From the NCBI RefSeq assembly GCF_009674605.1, contig NZ_WKJO01000001.1, forward strand, positions 2,790,001 through 2,854,000: a stretch of 64,000 bases of DNA, read 5' to 3'. Shown here piece by piece: positions 17,531-25,124 of this stretch. How positions within the stretch are numbered: the stretch's first letter is position 1; every line of letters starts with the position of its first letter. The notes under the pieces are model-generated. The model was not told the DNA's origin and did no database searches. It saw only the letters and a list, made by a program, of their open reading frames with translations. The DNA comes from Haloferax litoreum (lineage in GTDB: Archaea > Halobacteriota > Halobacteria > Halobacteriales > Haloferacaceae). A program made the position numbers and the translations under genes.

Positions 17531-17542
17531 TCGTAAATATAC
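17531..17542 (-). promoter_or_regulatory. TATA box of the livKHMGF operon
   Basis: On the minus strand the sequence reads GTATATTTACGA, centred about 27 bp upstream of the livK ATG at 17508. This fits a leaderless transcript and decides the start codon against the longer frame. Confidence 0.6.
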
Positions 17543-17676
17543 CTGTAACCGTCCATGGTCGGGATTGGACGATTTCGGGTACGCGAACACGAGTAGTGTT
17601 TAATTTTCGATGCCTAATACTCAGAATAATTTGGTAGGGTTCCCCTTTAGGAGGGGACTCTCAAAACACGGGAGCG

Positions 17677-18516
17677 ATGATACCCCCCATCGCGAACAAG
17701 TTCGTGGCGGGTGAGACGGCCGAGAGTGCAGTCTCGCACGTCGAGTCGTTGAACCGTGACGGAGTCTCGGGGATACTGAATCTACTCGGTGAGCACTACA
17801 GTGACCGACGCGGCGCGGATGCCGACGCCGAAGCGTACGTCTCGCTCGTTCGCGACGTCGCCGCGGCGGATATCGACGGGTGCATCTCGGTCAAACCGTC
17901 GCAAATCGGCATCGACGTGAGTGACGGTGTCTTCCGAGAGAACCTCAACCGAATCGTGGAGGCGGCCTCCGAAGAAGACATCTTCGTCTGGGTCGACATG
18001 GAAGACCACACGACGACTAACGTCACTCTCGACGCAGTCTGTGACCTCGGCCACGAGACGGACGGAACCGTCGGCGTCTGCGTGCAGGCGAACCTGAAGC
18101 GAACTCCGGACGACCTCGAACGGTTGGCGTCCGTCCCCGGAAAGGTTCGACTCGTCAAGGGCGCGTACAACGAACCGGCGTCCGTCGCCCACAAGAAGAA
18201 GGCCAAAGTCGACGAGGTGTACCGTGACCTCCTCGAGTACATGTTCGCCGAGTTCGACGACGGCGTCGCCGTCGGCAGTCACGACCCGGCGATGCTCTCG
18301 TACGCACGCGAACTCCACGACGAATACGGGACACCCTACGAGGTGCAGATGCTCATGGGCGTGCGCGAGGATGCACAGCGCGAACTCGCTGCCGAGGGCG
18401 TCGACGTGTGGCAGTACGCTCCCTACGGTGACAAGTGGTTCCAGTACTTCTATCGTCGCGTGCGCGAGCGAAAGGAGAACGCGTTGTTCGCACTGCGGGC
18501 GGTTGTCGGTGTCTGA
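17677..18516 (+). CDS. proline dehydrogenase
   Basis: 279 residues, the length of stand-alone monofunctional PRODH. It has the barrel strand GCISVKPSQIG, the lysine motif VRLVKGAYNEP, SHDPAMLSYA, and the C-terminal proline-binding signature YAPYGDKWFQYFYRRVRERKEN with the paired arginines. It oxidises proline to P5C using FAD and gives electrons to the respiratory chain. A TATA-like GAATAATTT near 17624 and a GGGAG 3 bp before the ATG suggest a short leader. It diverges from the liv importer; the aldehyde dehydrogenase at 19996 likely does the second step. Confidence 0.93.
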   Translation: MIPPIANKFVAGETAESAVSHVESLNRDGVSGILNLLGEHYSDRRGADADAEAYVSLVRDVAAADIDGCISVKPSQIGIDVSDGVFRENLNRIVEAASEEDIFVWVDMEDHTTTNVTLDAVCDLGHETDGTVGVCVQANLKRTPDDLERLASVPGKVRLVKGAYNEPASVAHKKKAKVDEVYRDLLEYMFAEFDDGVAVGSHDPAMLSYARELHDEYGTPYEVQMLMGVREDAQRELAAEGVDVWQYAPYGDKWFQYFYRRVRERKENALFALRAVVGV

Positions 18517-18591
18517 ATACCACGGGGTTTGACGCTAGTGGGGTTCGACAGAAACTGACCTCATTTGCGGACGCCGGACAGAGACCGTACG

Positions 18592-18966
18592 TCACATGTA
18601 TCTCGATGCGCAGAGATAGTCAAAATCGACATCTCTCTCGGTTATCTTGATGTCCATAATTCTGTTCTCACACGTTCTGCTGAACACAGGTCTGTATTCA
18701 TGGGTCGTCTGGGTATCGTCAACTGCTAGTTCGATGTGGTCGATAGGACCTGCGACGTCCGCCAGTTCGTAGCTTTGGTTTGCTCGGAACGTCCCCGAAT
18801 ATTCGAACAGTTCCGTCTCGTTCGCCGACAGAACGCACAAATCGATTTCGACTGACTTCTCGGTGAAATTTCGAGCAGTCAGTTTGACCGGTTGCCCGTC
18901 ACCGAGGCACCCTGTGAGGGGAACAATCGAGAGAAGGGTGGTAGACAGGAGGGACCGACGCTTCAT
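18592..18966 (-). CDS. small Tat-dependent lipoprotein of unknown function
   Basis: 124 residues from the Met at 18966 (MKRRSLLST), preferred over the Met at 19008 because it puts the basic n-region directly before the hydrophobic stretch. The signal ends at a lipobox LTGC. The mature part looks beta-rich (NFTEKSVEIDLCVLSANETELF, YEYRP-like strands) and has two further cysteines, CENRI and YLCASRYM. I do not recognise a named family. Codon use and base composition are less GC-rich than the flanking proline genes. Confidence 0.65.
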   Translation of the reverse strand: MKRRSLLSTTLLSIVPLTGCLGDGQPVKLTARNFTEKSVEIDLCVLSANETELFEYSGTFRANQSYELADVAGPIDHIELAVDDTQTTHEYRPVFSRTCENRIMDIKITERDVDFDYLCASRYM

Positions 18967-19095
18967 GGAAATAGTCGGATAGTGTCGTTCAAATGTCTTT
19001 TGGGGCACTCCTTCGGCGTACGGGCCACGTATTCAGCACGCCCGTCGAAACCCCACCGAACACAGAAAAACTCGGCAGACAGGGCCTCGGTTCGG

Positions 19096-19827
19096 CTACT
19101 GCGGGTCCAACAGTTTCGATTCTGCTTTTCGCAGGTGTTCGAGCAACGTCGTCTTCGAGATGTCGAGCATCGACGCGAGTTCGCGGGTCGACACCTCGCG
19201 TGGCCAGCGGTAATAGCCCTGCTCACGCGCCAGTTCGAACGCCTCTCGCTGACTCTGGGTCAACGTGTCGAGTTGTCGCTCTCGCTTCGGTTCTGCTCCC
19301 GTCGCGGACGTTATCGACTGGACTTTGATGTCCGCTCCGCTGTTGTCCATGACCGCGTCGATTCGGTCCCGTATCTCGGTTCGTTCGCCGGCGTACCAGA
19401 CCTGCCACAGTTCTCTTCCGTCTTCTATCCGTGCCGGAGCACTGTGGACGAACCCCTGTTCGAGCAAGTATGGATTAATCATGTCTCCCGGGTCGTACTC
19501 CAAGAAGAATTCGCGTGCGACCGACCCCGGCGCGACCTGTCTCCCTCGTGAATCGAACCGCTCCTGAAGTTCGAGTACGTCGCCGGTCAACGTCGAGTCG
19601 GCGATGGTGTCGAGGAGTGTCTCTACGACGTCTCCGGACTCACCGTAGGCGGTGAACAGTCCGTTCATCCGACCGCTCGGTCGTTCGATTTCACCGGCGG
19701 GCGTATCGTAAATCGCGTGTGCGAGAATCCCTCCGTCGTGTTTACTCGTCGCCTCTATCGCCCAGCAGTTCGGATGCCAGAGGTCGAGCGTCAGGCGCGT
19801 GCCTTGCCCTGCCATGCGCTCGCTCAT
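19096..19827 (-). CDS. Bat-type HTH transcriptional regulator, likely of proline catabolism
   Basis: 243 residues from the Met at 19827; an alternative Met is at 19815. The C-terminal 55 residues form the bacterio-opsin-activator HTH (HTH_10): LTQSQREAFELAREQGYYRWPREVSTRELASMLDISKTTLLEHLRKAE. The N-terminal 180 residues are a haloarchaeal sensor-like domain (WHPNCWAIEATSKHDGGILAH). It lies between the PRODH and P5C dehydrogenase genes and diverges from the latter, which makes it a candidate regulator of both. The frame extends far past this start as antisense to the dehydrogenase; that part is not coding. Confidence 0.85.
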   Translation of the reverse strand: MSERMAGQGTRLTLDLWHPNCWAIEATSKHDGGILAHAIYDTPAGEIERPSGRMNGLFTAYGESGDVVETLLDTIADSTLTGDVLELQERFDSRGRQVAPGSVAREFFLEYDPGDMINPYLLEQGFVHSAPARIEDGRELWQVWYAGERTEIRDRIDAVMDNSGADIKVQSITSATGAEPKRERQLDTLTQSQREAFELAREQGYYRWPREVSTRELASMLDISKTTLLEHLRKAESKLLDPQ

Positions 19828-19941
19828 ACCGCGCCGTAGTAGGTGTGAGTGTAAGACCTTGTCTATGGTCACAACGCGTGACAGTACCCGTAATTCGTCT
19901 CTCTCGGTCGTCGGCACGATGGCCGACGCGACGGGGGTGAC

Positions 19942-19971
19942 CCTCCCATGGGAGGTGCCGGGGTTATTAAT
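19942..19971 (+). promoter_or_regulatory. promoter of the P5C dehydrogenase gene with a 14-bp palindrome
   Basis: A perfect palindrome CCTCCCATGGGAGG (19942-19955) directly precedes a TATA box GTTATTAA (19963-19970). The ATG lies at 19996, about 28 bp beyond, giving a leaderless mRNA. The palindrome covers the TFB-recognition side of the TATA box, a usual place for an activator or repressor site. Confidence 0.5.
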
Positions 19972-19995
19972 GTAAGTTCCGCAAATACCACCATC

Positions 19996-21522
19996 ATGGC
20001 GCAGGATGTCTACCGACACTATATAAACGGCGAATGGACAGACGGCTCCGGCGAGGAGACGTTCGAGAGCGAGAATCCGGCGACCGGCGAGACGCTGGCG
20101 ACGTTCCGTCGCGGAACCCCGGAAGACATCGACGTTGCGACTGGCGCGGCGGACGACGCGTACGAGGAGTGGCGTGACCTCTCGCACATCGAACGCGCAG
20201 AGTACCTCTGGGAGATTTACCACGAACTGCGTGACCGAACCGAAGAACTCGCAGAAGTCGTCACCAAAGAGTGTGGCAAGGAAATCTCCGAGGGTCGCGC
20301 CGACGTCATCGAGGCGTACCACATGGTCGAGTGGGCCGCCGGTGACGCCCGTCACCCCAAGGGCGACGTCATCCCCTCCGAGATTCCAGCGAAGGACGCC
20401 TACATGCGCCGCAAGCCCCGCGGCGTCGTCGGGTGTATCACGCCGTGGAACTTCCCGGTCGCCATCCCGTTCTGGCACATGGCCGTCGCACTCGTCGAGG
20501 GGAACACGGTCGTCTGGAAACCTGCTGAGCAGACGCCGTGGTGTGGACAGATTATCGCCGAGATGTTCGAAGACGCCGGCATTCCGGACGGCGTGTTCAA
20601 CATGGTACAGGGCTTCGGCGACGCCGGTGCCTCTATCGTCGACGACGAACGCGTCGACAGCGTGCTCTTCACGGGGTCCGCCGAAGTCGGCCACGAAGTC
20701 GCGAGCAAGGTGGCCCAGCAACCCGGCAAACTCGCCGCGTGTGAGATGGGTGGCAAGAACAGCATCATCGTCACGGAGAAGGCGGACCTCGACATCGCGG
20801 TCCACTCTGCGGTCATGTCGTCGTTCAAGACGACCGGCCAGCGCTGTGTCTCGTCCGAACGCCTCATCGTCCACGAGGACGTCTACGACGAGTTCAAAGA
20901 GCGCTACGTCGAACTCGCCAAAGACGTCTCCGTCGGCGACCCACTCCGCGAAGACACCTTCATGGGTCCCCTCATCGAGGATGGCCACAAAGAGAAGGTC
21001 ACCAAGTACAACGAACTCGCCAAGAAGGAAGGCGTGAACGTCCTCGTCGACCGCACCGAACTCAACGACGACGAGATTCCAGATGGCCACGAGGACGGCC
21101 ACTGGGTCGGTCCGTTCGTCTACGAGGCCGATGCGAAAGAAGACCTGCGCTGCACGCACGAGGAAGTCTTCGGTCCCCACGTCGCACTGCTCAAGTACTC
21201 CGGTGACATCGAAGAGGCAGTCGAGATTCAGAACGACACCGACTACGGCCTCGCCGGTGCCGTCATCTCCGAGGACTACCGCCAAATCAACTATTACCGC
21301 GACAACGCCGAAGTCGGCCTCGCGTACGGGAACCTCCCGTGCATCGGTGCCGAGGTTCACCTGCCGTTCGGTGGCGTGAAGAAGTCCGGTAACGGCTACC
21401 CGTCTGCTCGCGAAATCATCGAGGCAGTCACCGAGCGCACCGCGTGGACGCTCAACAACTCGAAAGAGATTCGCATGGCGCAGGGCCTCTCTGCAGACAT
21501 CAAGACGAAAGACGACGAGTAA
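19996..21522 (+). CDS. aldehyde dehydrogenase, probable 1-pyrroline-5-carboxylate dehydrogenase
   Basis: 508 residues from the ATG at 19996, set by the upstream TATA box; a longer frame begins at 19948 inside the promoter palindrome. ALDH landmarks are PWNFP with N152, the cofactor glycine motif FTGSAEVG, the general base E250 in CEMGGKN and the nucleophile C284 in TGQRCVSS. It would oxidise glutamate-gamma-semialdehyde to glutamate with NAD(P)+. The assignment rests on the nearby proline dehydrogenase and regulator; the sequence alone only fixes the ALDH superfamily. Confidence 0.88.
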   Translation: MAQDVYRHYINGEWTDGSGEETFESENPATGETLATFRRGTPEDIDVATGAADDAYEEWRDLSHIERAEYLWEIYHELRDRTEELAEVVTKECGKEISEGRADVIEAYHMVEWAAGDARHPKGDVIPSEIPAKDAYMRRKPRGVVGCITPWNFPVAIPFWHMAVALVEGNTVVWKPAEQTPWCGQIIAEMFEDAGIPDGVFNMVQGFGDAGASIVDDERVDSVLFTGSAEVGHEVASKVAQQPGKLAACEMGGKNSIIVTEKADLDIAVHSAVMSSFKTTGQRCVSSERLIVHEDVYDEFKERYVELAKDVSVGDPLREDTFMGPLIEDGHKEKVTKYNELAKKEGVNVLVDRTELNDDEIPDGHEDGHWVGPFVYEADAKEDLRCTHEEVFGPHVALLKYSGDIEEAVEIQNDTDYGLAGAVISEDYRQINYYRDNAEVGLAYGNLPCIGAEVHLPFGGVKKSGNGYPSAREIIEAVTERTAWTLNNSKEIRMAQGLSADIKTKDDE

Positions 21523-21595
21523 GTAGACTCGCACGAACGGTCGTAACGGGATTTTTTGACCGGCAGTCTCTCCGGAGTCGGCGGACGCTTCAGAC

Positions 21596-21823
21596 CTACT
21601 CTCTGTGACGTTGGAACAGTATCCAGCCTCCGGCGACGAGTCCGACGAGCAAGAACGCCGCCGCGAAGAACGCCGACTGCGACCCGAGGACATTCGACAG
21701 TCCGAACAGGTCGATTCGGTTGACGTAGCCGAGGCCGACGAAGAGTCCGAAGACGACGGCGGCAGCACCGACTCGCAGTCCGAGGTCCGTCAAAAACTGG
21801 CCGAGCGACGAGTCAGACGACAT
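21596..21823 (-). CDS. small two-helix membrane protein
   Basis: 75 residues with two hydrophobic segments, about 17-36 (LRVGAAAVVFGLFVGLGYV) and 47-66 (LGSQSAFFAAAFLLVGLVAG), separated by a short polar loop and ending in a basic FQRHRE tail. The segment and charge pattern supports a real small membrane protein with the tail in the cytoplasm. No family is recognised. It is convergent with the aldehyde dehydrogenase. Confidence 0.6.
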   Translation of the reverse strand: MSSDSSLGQFLTDLGLRVGAAAVVFGLFVGLGYVNRIDLFGLSNVLGSQSAFFAAAFLLVGLVAGGWILFQRHRE

Positions 21824-21889
21824 ACAATCTCACCCAGACTCAGCGTCTTGAGACTGACGGAAGGCACTCGAAGTGAGGACTAAGGGGGA

Positions 21890-22138
21890 GTGACGTCGCT
21901 CGACGGTGTGAAAGTCACGAAGGGAGTGGCCCTCCGTGTTCGCTCGCGTCACCAGTTGGCGGAGTGAGACGAGGCGAGGGGTGCGCCCCCTCCGGGCTTG
22001 GGGGCGCGAAACGACGTGGCCACGTCGTTGGAAGCCGCAACGGACCCCGATACGTTGCAGCGAGTGCGGCGGATGTGGAGTCGCCGACGTCTGGCGAGAA
22101 AAGCGCCTATTGCGTCGGCGATTCTGGCTAAGGAGCCA
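21890..22138. other. intergenic region packed with inverted repeats; possible structured RNA
   Basis: About 375 bp between small genes has no convincing frame. Perfect inverted repeats follow one another: GTGAC/GTCAC (21890-21918) enclosing GTCGCTCGAC; GCGCCCCC/GGGGGCGC (21983-22007, 9-nt loop); a 20-bp palindrome AACGACGTGGCCACGTCGTT (22010-22029); TCGCCGAC/GTCGGCGA (22081-22121) around GGCG/CGCC; and TGGCT/AGCCA (22125-22138). A TATA-like GTTTATACAC on the minus strand (22141-22150) could drive a minus-strand RNA. Conserved RNase P and SRP RNA motifs were looked for and not found. Confidence 0.45.
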
Positions 22139-22199
22139 TGGTGTATAAACCCACCGTAACACTGTATAGCGTGTCCCGTGCGCGCGCACTGCCGCTGTC

Positions 22200-22631
22200 T
22201 CACTCGGCCGATTCGAGTTCCTGTCGAAGCGCCGCTTCGAGGTTGTCGAGTTCGCGGTCGAGGTTTCGCTCGAAGAACGTCTCGACGCCCGGGAGTCGGC
22301 CGTCGACGACGAATTCGTTGACGAGTCGGCACCCTTCCTCGCTCGGTTCGATAGTGTGCTCACCCGTGACCCGCATCACGCGCGAGCGACCGACGAATTT
22401 GACGTGAGTGGGTTCTTCGACTGTCACGTCTTCGGTTTCGACTTTGACCGTAGACCGGACGAGCGGAATCGGGAGTTCGAGGTACCACGTCGCGTGGCGT
22501 CCATCGTCGGAGATATCGAAGCGTTCGACGACACTGATAGCTCCCGCTCGTTTCGCTGGGTCGGCGATAAACTCCCAGACGTCCTCGCCGGGGGCGTCGA
22601 ACTCGAACGTTCGTTTCACGCGGACGGTCAT
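22200..22631 (-). CDS. SRPBCC-family (polyketide cyclase/START-like) protein
   Basis: 143 residues with the start-family layout: an N-terminal strand VKRTFEFDAPGEDVWEFIADPAKRAG, a central set of strands (ATWYLELPIPLVRSTVKVET, THVKFVGRSRVMRVTGEHTIE) and a long C-terminal helix FFERNLDRELDNLEAALRQELES. Members hold hydrophobic ligands in a helix-grip cavity; the ligand here is unknown. Haloarchaea carry many such small cytoplasmic proteins. It lies 42 bp downstream of the DUF7123-like gene on the same strand and may share its transcript. Confidence 0.8.
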   Translation of the reverse strand: MTVRVKRTFEFDAPGEDVWEFIADPAKRAGAISVVERFDISDDGRHATWYLELPIPLVRSTVKVETEDVTVEEPTHVKFVGRSRVMRVTGEHTIEPSEEGCRLVNEFVVDGRLPGVETFFERNLDRELDNLEAALRQELESAE

Positions 22632-22673
22632 GCGATAGCATCACTCCTCGTCAGTAAAAAGCCGCTGAATCGA

Positions 22674-22898
22674 TTAGCTCAGGGTGACGCGCCAGGTGGT
22701 CGAACGGGCACGACCCCACTTCTCGATTTCCACGTCTTCAGATTTCTCAGCCAGGTGGGGGAGGCGGGAACCAACTTGCTTTGCGGTCAGACCAATCGCT
22801 TCGGCGATGTTCTTCGCCCGGAAGTACCCCTCTCCGCGGCTAACGCTATCGCGGAGGTATGCGATAATGCGTTGTTCCTCGTCGGTGTACTCGGTCAT
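22674..22898 (-). CDS. small winged-helix-like protein (DUF7123-like)
   Basis: 74 residues. A helix-turn-helix pattern is visible in DEEQRIIAYLRDSVSRGEGYFRAKNIAEAIGLTAKQVGSRLPHLAEKSED followed by two short strands, TTWRVTLS. It resembles a small haloarchaeal family (DUF7123) of single wHTH proteins. It probably binds DNA, but no target is known. The SRPBCC gene follows at 42 bp. A short AT-rich stretch upstream could hold its promoter. Confidence 0.75.
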   Translation of the reverse strand: MTEYTDEEQRIIAYLRDSVSRGEGYFRAKNIAEAIGLTAKQVGSRLPHLAEKSEDVEIEKWGRARSTTWRVTLS

Positions 22899-22949
22899 CC
22901 TCGCCCCGTCTAGGGAATGTGCGCTCTTAACGGTTACTTGTATTCTACG

Positions 22950-23132
22950 TTACTGGAAGATGTGAGCGCCGGAGACGGCCAGCGAGGCGGCGATAATTGC
23001 CACCGCGAAGCCAGCCGCTTTCGTCAGTTGGTCCGGTCCAGCAACCATCAGCCCTGCACCGACGAGCGTGAGCACGCCGAACAACGCCGCAAAGCCGATG
23101 GACTTGTCGGATTGCACCGTCTTGGTTTCCAT
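22950..23132 (-). CDS. small two-helix membrane protein
   Basis: 60 residues. A polar, basic head (METKTVQSDKS) precedes two hydrophobic helices, about 12-30 (IGFAALFGVLTLVGAGLMVA) and 38-57 (AAGFAVAIIAASLAVSGAHI), joined by a GPDQLTK turn. Proteins of this size and shape are common and conserved in haloarchaea (DUF7525-like), with no known role. It is 51 bp upstream of the DUF7123-like gene on the same strand. Confidence 0.6.
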   Translation of the reverse strand: METKTVQSDKSIGFAALFGVLTLVGAGLMVAGPDQLTKAAGFAVAIIAASLAVSGAHIFQ

Positions 23133-23321
23133 ATCGACGAACTTCTCGGGTGCGTACTTAGTTCATTCGACAGCGAGTGTCGCGTGACCGGTTCTCATCG
23201 ACGCGGGTCGTGTCAGTGGCACGTCCTCTCCCGAAGGCCTGCTTCGCGCATCATGTGACCACGACACAAAGGCGTCGTCGGGCGTTCGACATTTGTACCA
23301 GTAGCTTCCTGTGACTCTACG

Positions 23322-24533
23322 ATGGGATTGACATCTGTGCTGTTCGGCGGTAAACTCCGAATCGCACTCGCCGCACTCCTCCTTGTCGGAGGCGGCGTCG
23401 CTGGGGCGTTCGCCATGGGCGTCCTCGGCGTCCCGAGTGTACAGGGCGTCGACAACCGATTCGCGGGCGTCAACGAGACGGCGACGGTCATCGAGTCGGA
23501 AGTCAACGTCGCGAATCCGAATCCGCTGTCTGCGAACCTCTCCGGTGTCAGCGTCGACTACACGGTGTCGATGAATGGACTGGAGATGGTGAACGGTGAG
23601 AAAGACGGCGTCGCCATCGGGAGCGGAGAGACGGCAATCCCGCTCCAGACGACGCTCTCGAACGACCGAATCCCCGCGTGGTGGGTCTCGCACGTCCAAA
23701 ACGGCGAACACTCCACCCTCCGCGTGGACGCGGACGTTAGCTCCGAGACACTCGGGCGCACGTTCGAGGCACCGGAGATATCCCGCGATATCGACACGGA
23801 CCTCCTGTCGTCGTTCAACTCTACCGAGACGCGCAAGGTGAACGCCGACTCGGCAGTCGTCTCCGACCCCGTGTTGTACATCAACGAGACGAGCGCCGAG
23901 TGGGGCGAAGCGACCGAAGACCGCACGGCACTCGAACTCACGTTCGTCGTCCACAACCCCAAGCCGTACCCCGTCGCCGTCTCGGAACTCGGGTACAACA
24001 TCTCGATGAACGACGTGGACGTGGGCGAGGGAGCGACGGAGTCCGGGTACGTCATCCCGGCAGAGTCCACCAAGACTATCGAGGCCACGACGTACATCGA
24101 AAACGAGAACCTCGACGACTGGTGGGTGACGCACCTCGAACGGAACCAGACCACCGACCTCCGCATCGACTTCTACGCGAAACTCGACGCGGCCGGGACG
24201 ACGTTCACCGTCCCGCTCGACCCGCTAACCTACGAGAAGACGTTCGAGACGGACATCTTCGGCACCAAGGCCGAGTCCGACGCCAGCACGTCGGCGGACT
24301 CGTCGTCTGCGCCCGACTCCTCGGGCGAATCGACCACGACGCAGTCTGGAGAGACGACAACCGAGCAGCGTGACGCGACGACCACTGAGTCCGATTCGAC
24401 CACTGAAACGACGACTGCGAGCCCAACGCCGACACCCACACCCACGCCAACACCGACGCCGACACCGACCCCCTCGCCGACGCCGACGACCACCGAATCG
24501 GGCGGGACGACGACTGACGACGGATTGTTGTAA
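23322..24533 (+). CDS. membrane-anchored LEA type 2 (WHy-domain) surface protein
   Basis: 403 residues. A hydrophobic segment (about 12-34, IALAALLLVGGGVAGAFAMGV) acts as signal anchor. Two LEA-2/WHy domains follow, about 45-165 and 185-310; each has the N-P motif (ANPNPLSANLSGV; VHNPKPYPVAVSEL) and a WW-V-x-H pattern. A Thr/Ser-rich region and a run of Thr-Pro dipeptides make up the C-terminal 90 residues, likely an O-glycosylated stalk. WHy domains are linked to desiccation and salt stress. There is no C-terminal anchor. Confidence 0.8.
   Translation: MGLTSVLFGGKLRIALAALLLVGGGVAGAFAMGVLGVPSVQGVDNRFAGVNETATVIESEVNVANPNPLSANLSGVSVDYTVSMNGLEMVNGEKDGVAIGSGETAIPLQTTLSNDRIPAWWVSHVQNGEHSTLRVDADVSSETLGRTFEAPEISRDIDTDLLSSFNSTETRKVNADSAVVSDPVLYINETSAEWGEATEDRTALELTFVVHNPKPYPVAVSELGYNISMNDVDVGEGATESGYVIPAESTKTIEATTYIENENLDDWWVTHLERNQTTDLRIDFYAKLDAAGTTFTVPLDPLTYEKTFETDIFGTKAESDASTSADSSSAPDSSGESTTTQSGETTTEQRDATTTESDSTTETTTASPTPTPTPTPTPTPTPTPSPTPTTTESGGTTTDDGLL
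24423..24488 (+). repeat. Pro-Thr dipeptide repeat in the LEA-2 gene
   Basis: About 22 codons alternate CCN and ACN, encoding a (Pro-Thr)n run with one Ser. Third positions vary, so selection on the protein, not just DNA slippage, is likely. Such runs are typical of extended, glycosylated haloarchaeal surface stalks. Confidence 0.85.
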
Positions 24534-24670
24534 GTATCCGGCCGTCGCCGACGAACCGTCGGTGATTTCTGGCCCAGCCGACAACTCTTTATTTGGGGAC
24601 ACGATAGCACTGTGTATGACACGGAGTACCCACGCTCCTGATCGAGTTCTTCTCCCGTGATGAGAACCCT

Positions 24671-25114
24671 GTGACCGTCGAGAGCGACGACGAAACCATC
24701 GTCCTCACTATCGGCGGCCAGACCTGTGAATTGTCCCGTGACGCCGCTGCCGACCTGCAGGAAGCCATCGGTTCGGCGCTGACCGAGAAACGCGAGTTCT
24801 TCCGGACTGCCGGTGAGTACCGGCAGGACGGCAGTTACGTCGTCTCCAGACGCGGCGCAGACTCGACCGGGAACGCGAAAGTGTTCGCCAGCTTCGAGGA
24901 ATTGCAACGCCTGTACAAACGGTTGCCCGAGACGTTCGACGCGGACGACGTCGGCCGAACCGGTATCACCGGGTCGCGGCGACACATGATTATCCGCCAT
25001 CTGGGTGAGCATCCGGCGTTCGACTGTCGAATCGCCAGTCGGAACCCTCTGACCGGCGAGAAGCAATCGACCACCGGCGACGACCGCAAAGAAGTAGAGG
25101 TTCTCGCCGACTGA
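24671..25114 (+). CDS. haloarchaeal DUF7528-like protein
   Basis: 147 residues from a GTG at 24671; a nearer ATG is out of frame. The N-terminal half is a small alpha-beta unit (TIVLTIGGQTCELSRDAAADLQEAIGSAL). The second half, with FASFEELQRLYKRLPETFDADDVGRTGITGSRRHMIIRHLGEHPAFDC, resembles a small DNA- or RNA-binding helical domain. It matches my memory of the haloarchaeal DUF7528 group, with no known function. It is convergent with the PhoU-like gene, 10 bp away. Confidence 0.65.
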   Translation: MTVESDDETIVLTIGGQTCELSRDAAADLQEAIGSALTEKREFFRTAGEYRQDGSYVVSRRGADSTGNAKVFASFEELQRLYKRLPETFDADDVGRTGITGSRRHMIIRHLGEHPAFDCRIASRNPLTGEKQSTTGDDRKEVEVLAD

Positions 25115-25124
25115 GCCTCGTCGC

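Noticed and set aside
19828-21768. An 890-residue minus-strand frame joining the HTH regulator to antisense of the aldehyde dehydrogenase
   Set aside because: Only the part from 19827 leftwards encodes the regulator; the rest mirrors the codons of a clear ALDH gene and crosses its promoter.
21890-22138. RNase P RNA or SRP RNA
   Set aside because: The conserved GAAAGTC/ACAGAA cores of RNase P and the GGAAG/GCAGC apical motif of SRP RNA are not arranged as required on either strand.
24423-24488. Possible CRISPR-like or microsatellite element
   Set aside because: The run is in frame inside a surface-protein stalk and has varied third positions, so it is a coding Pro-Thr repeat.
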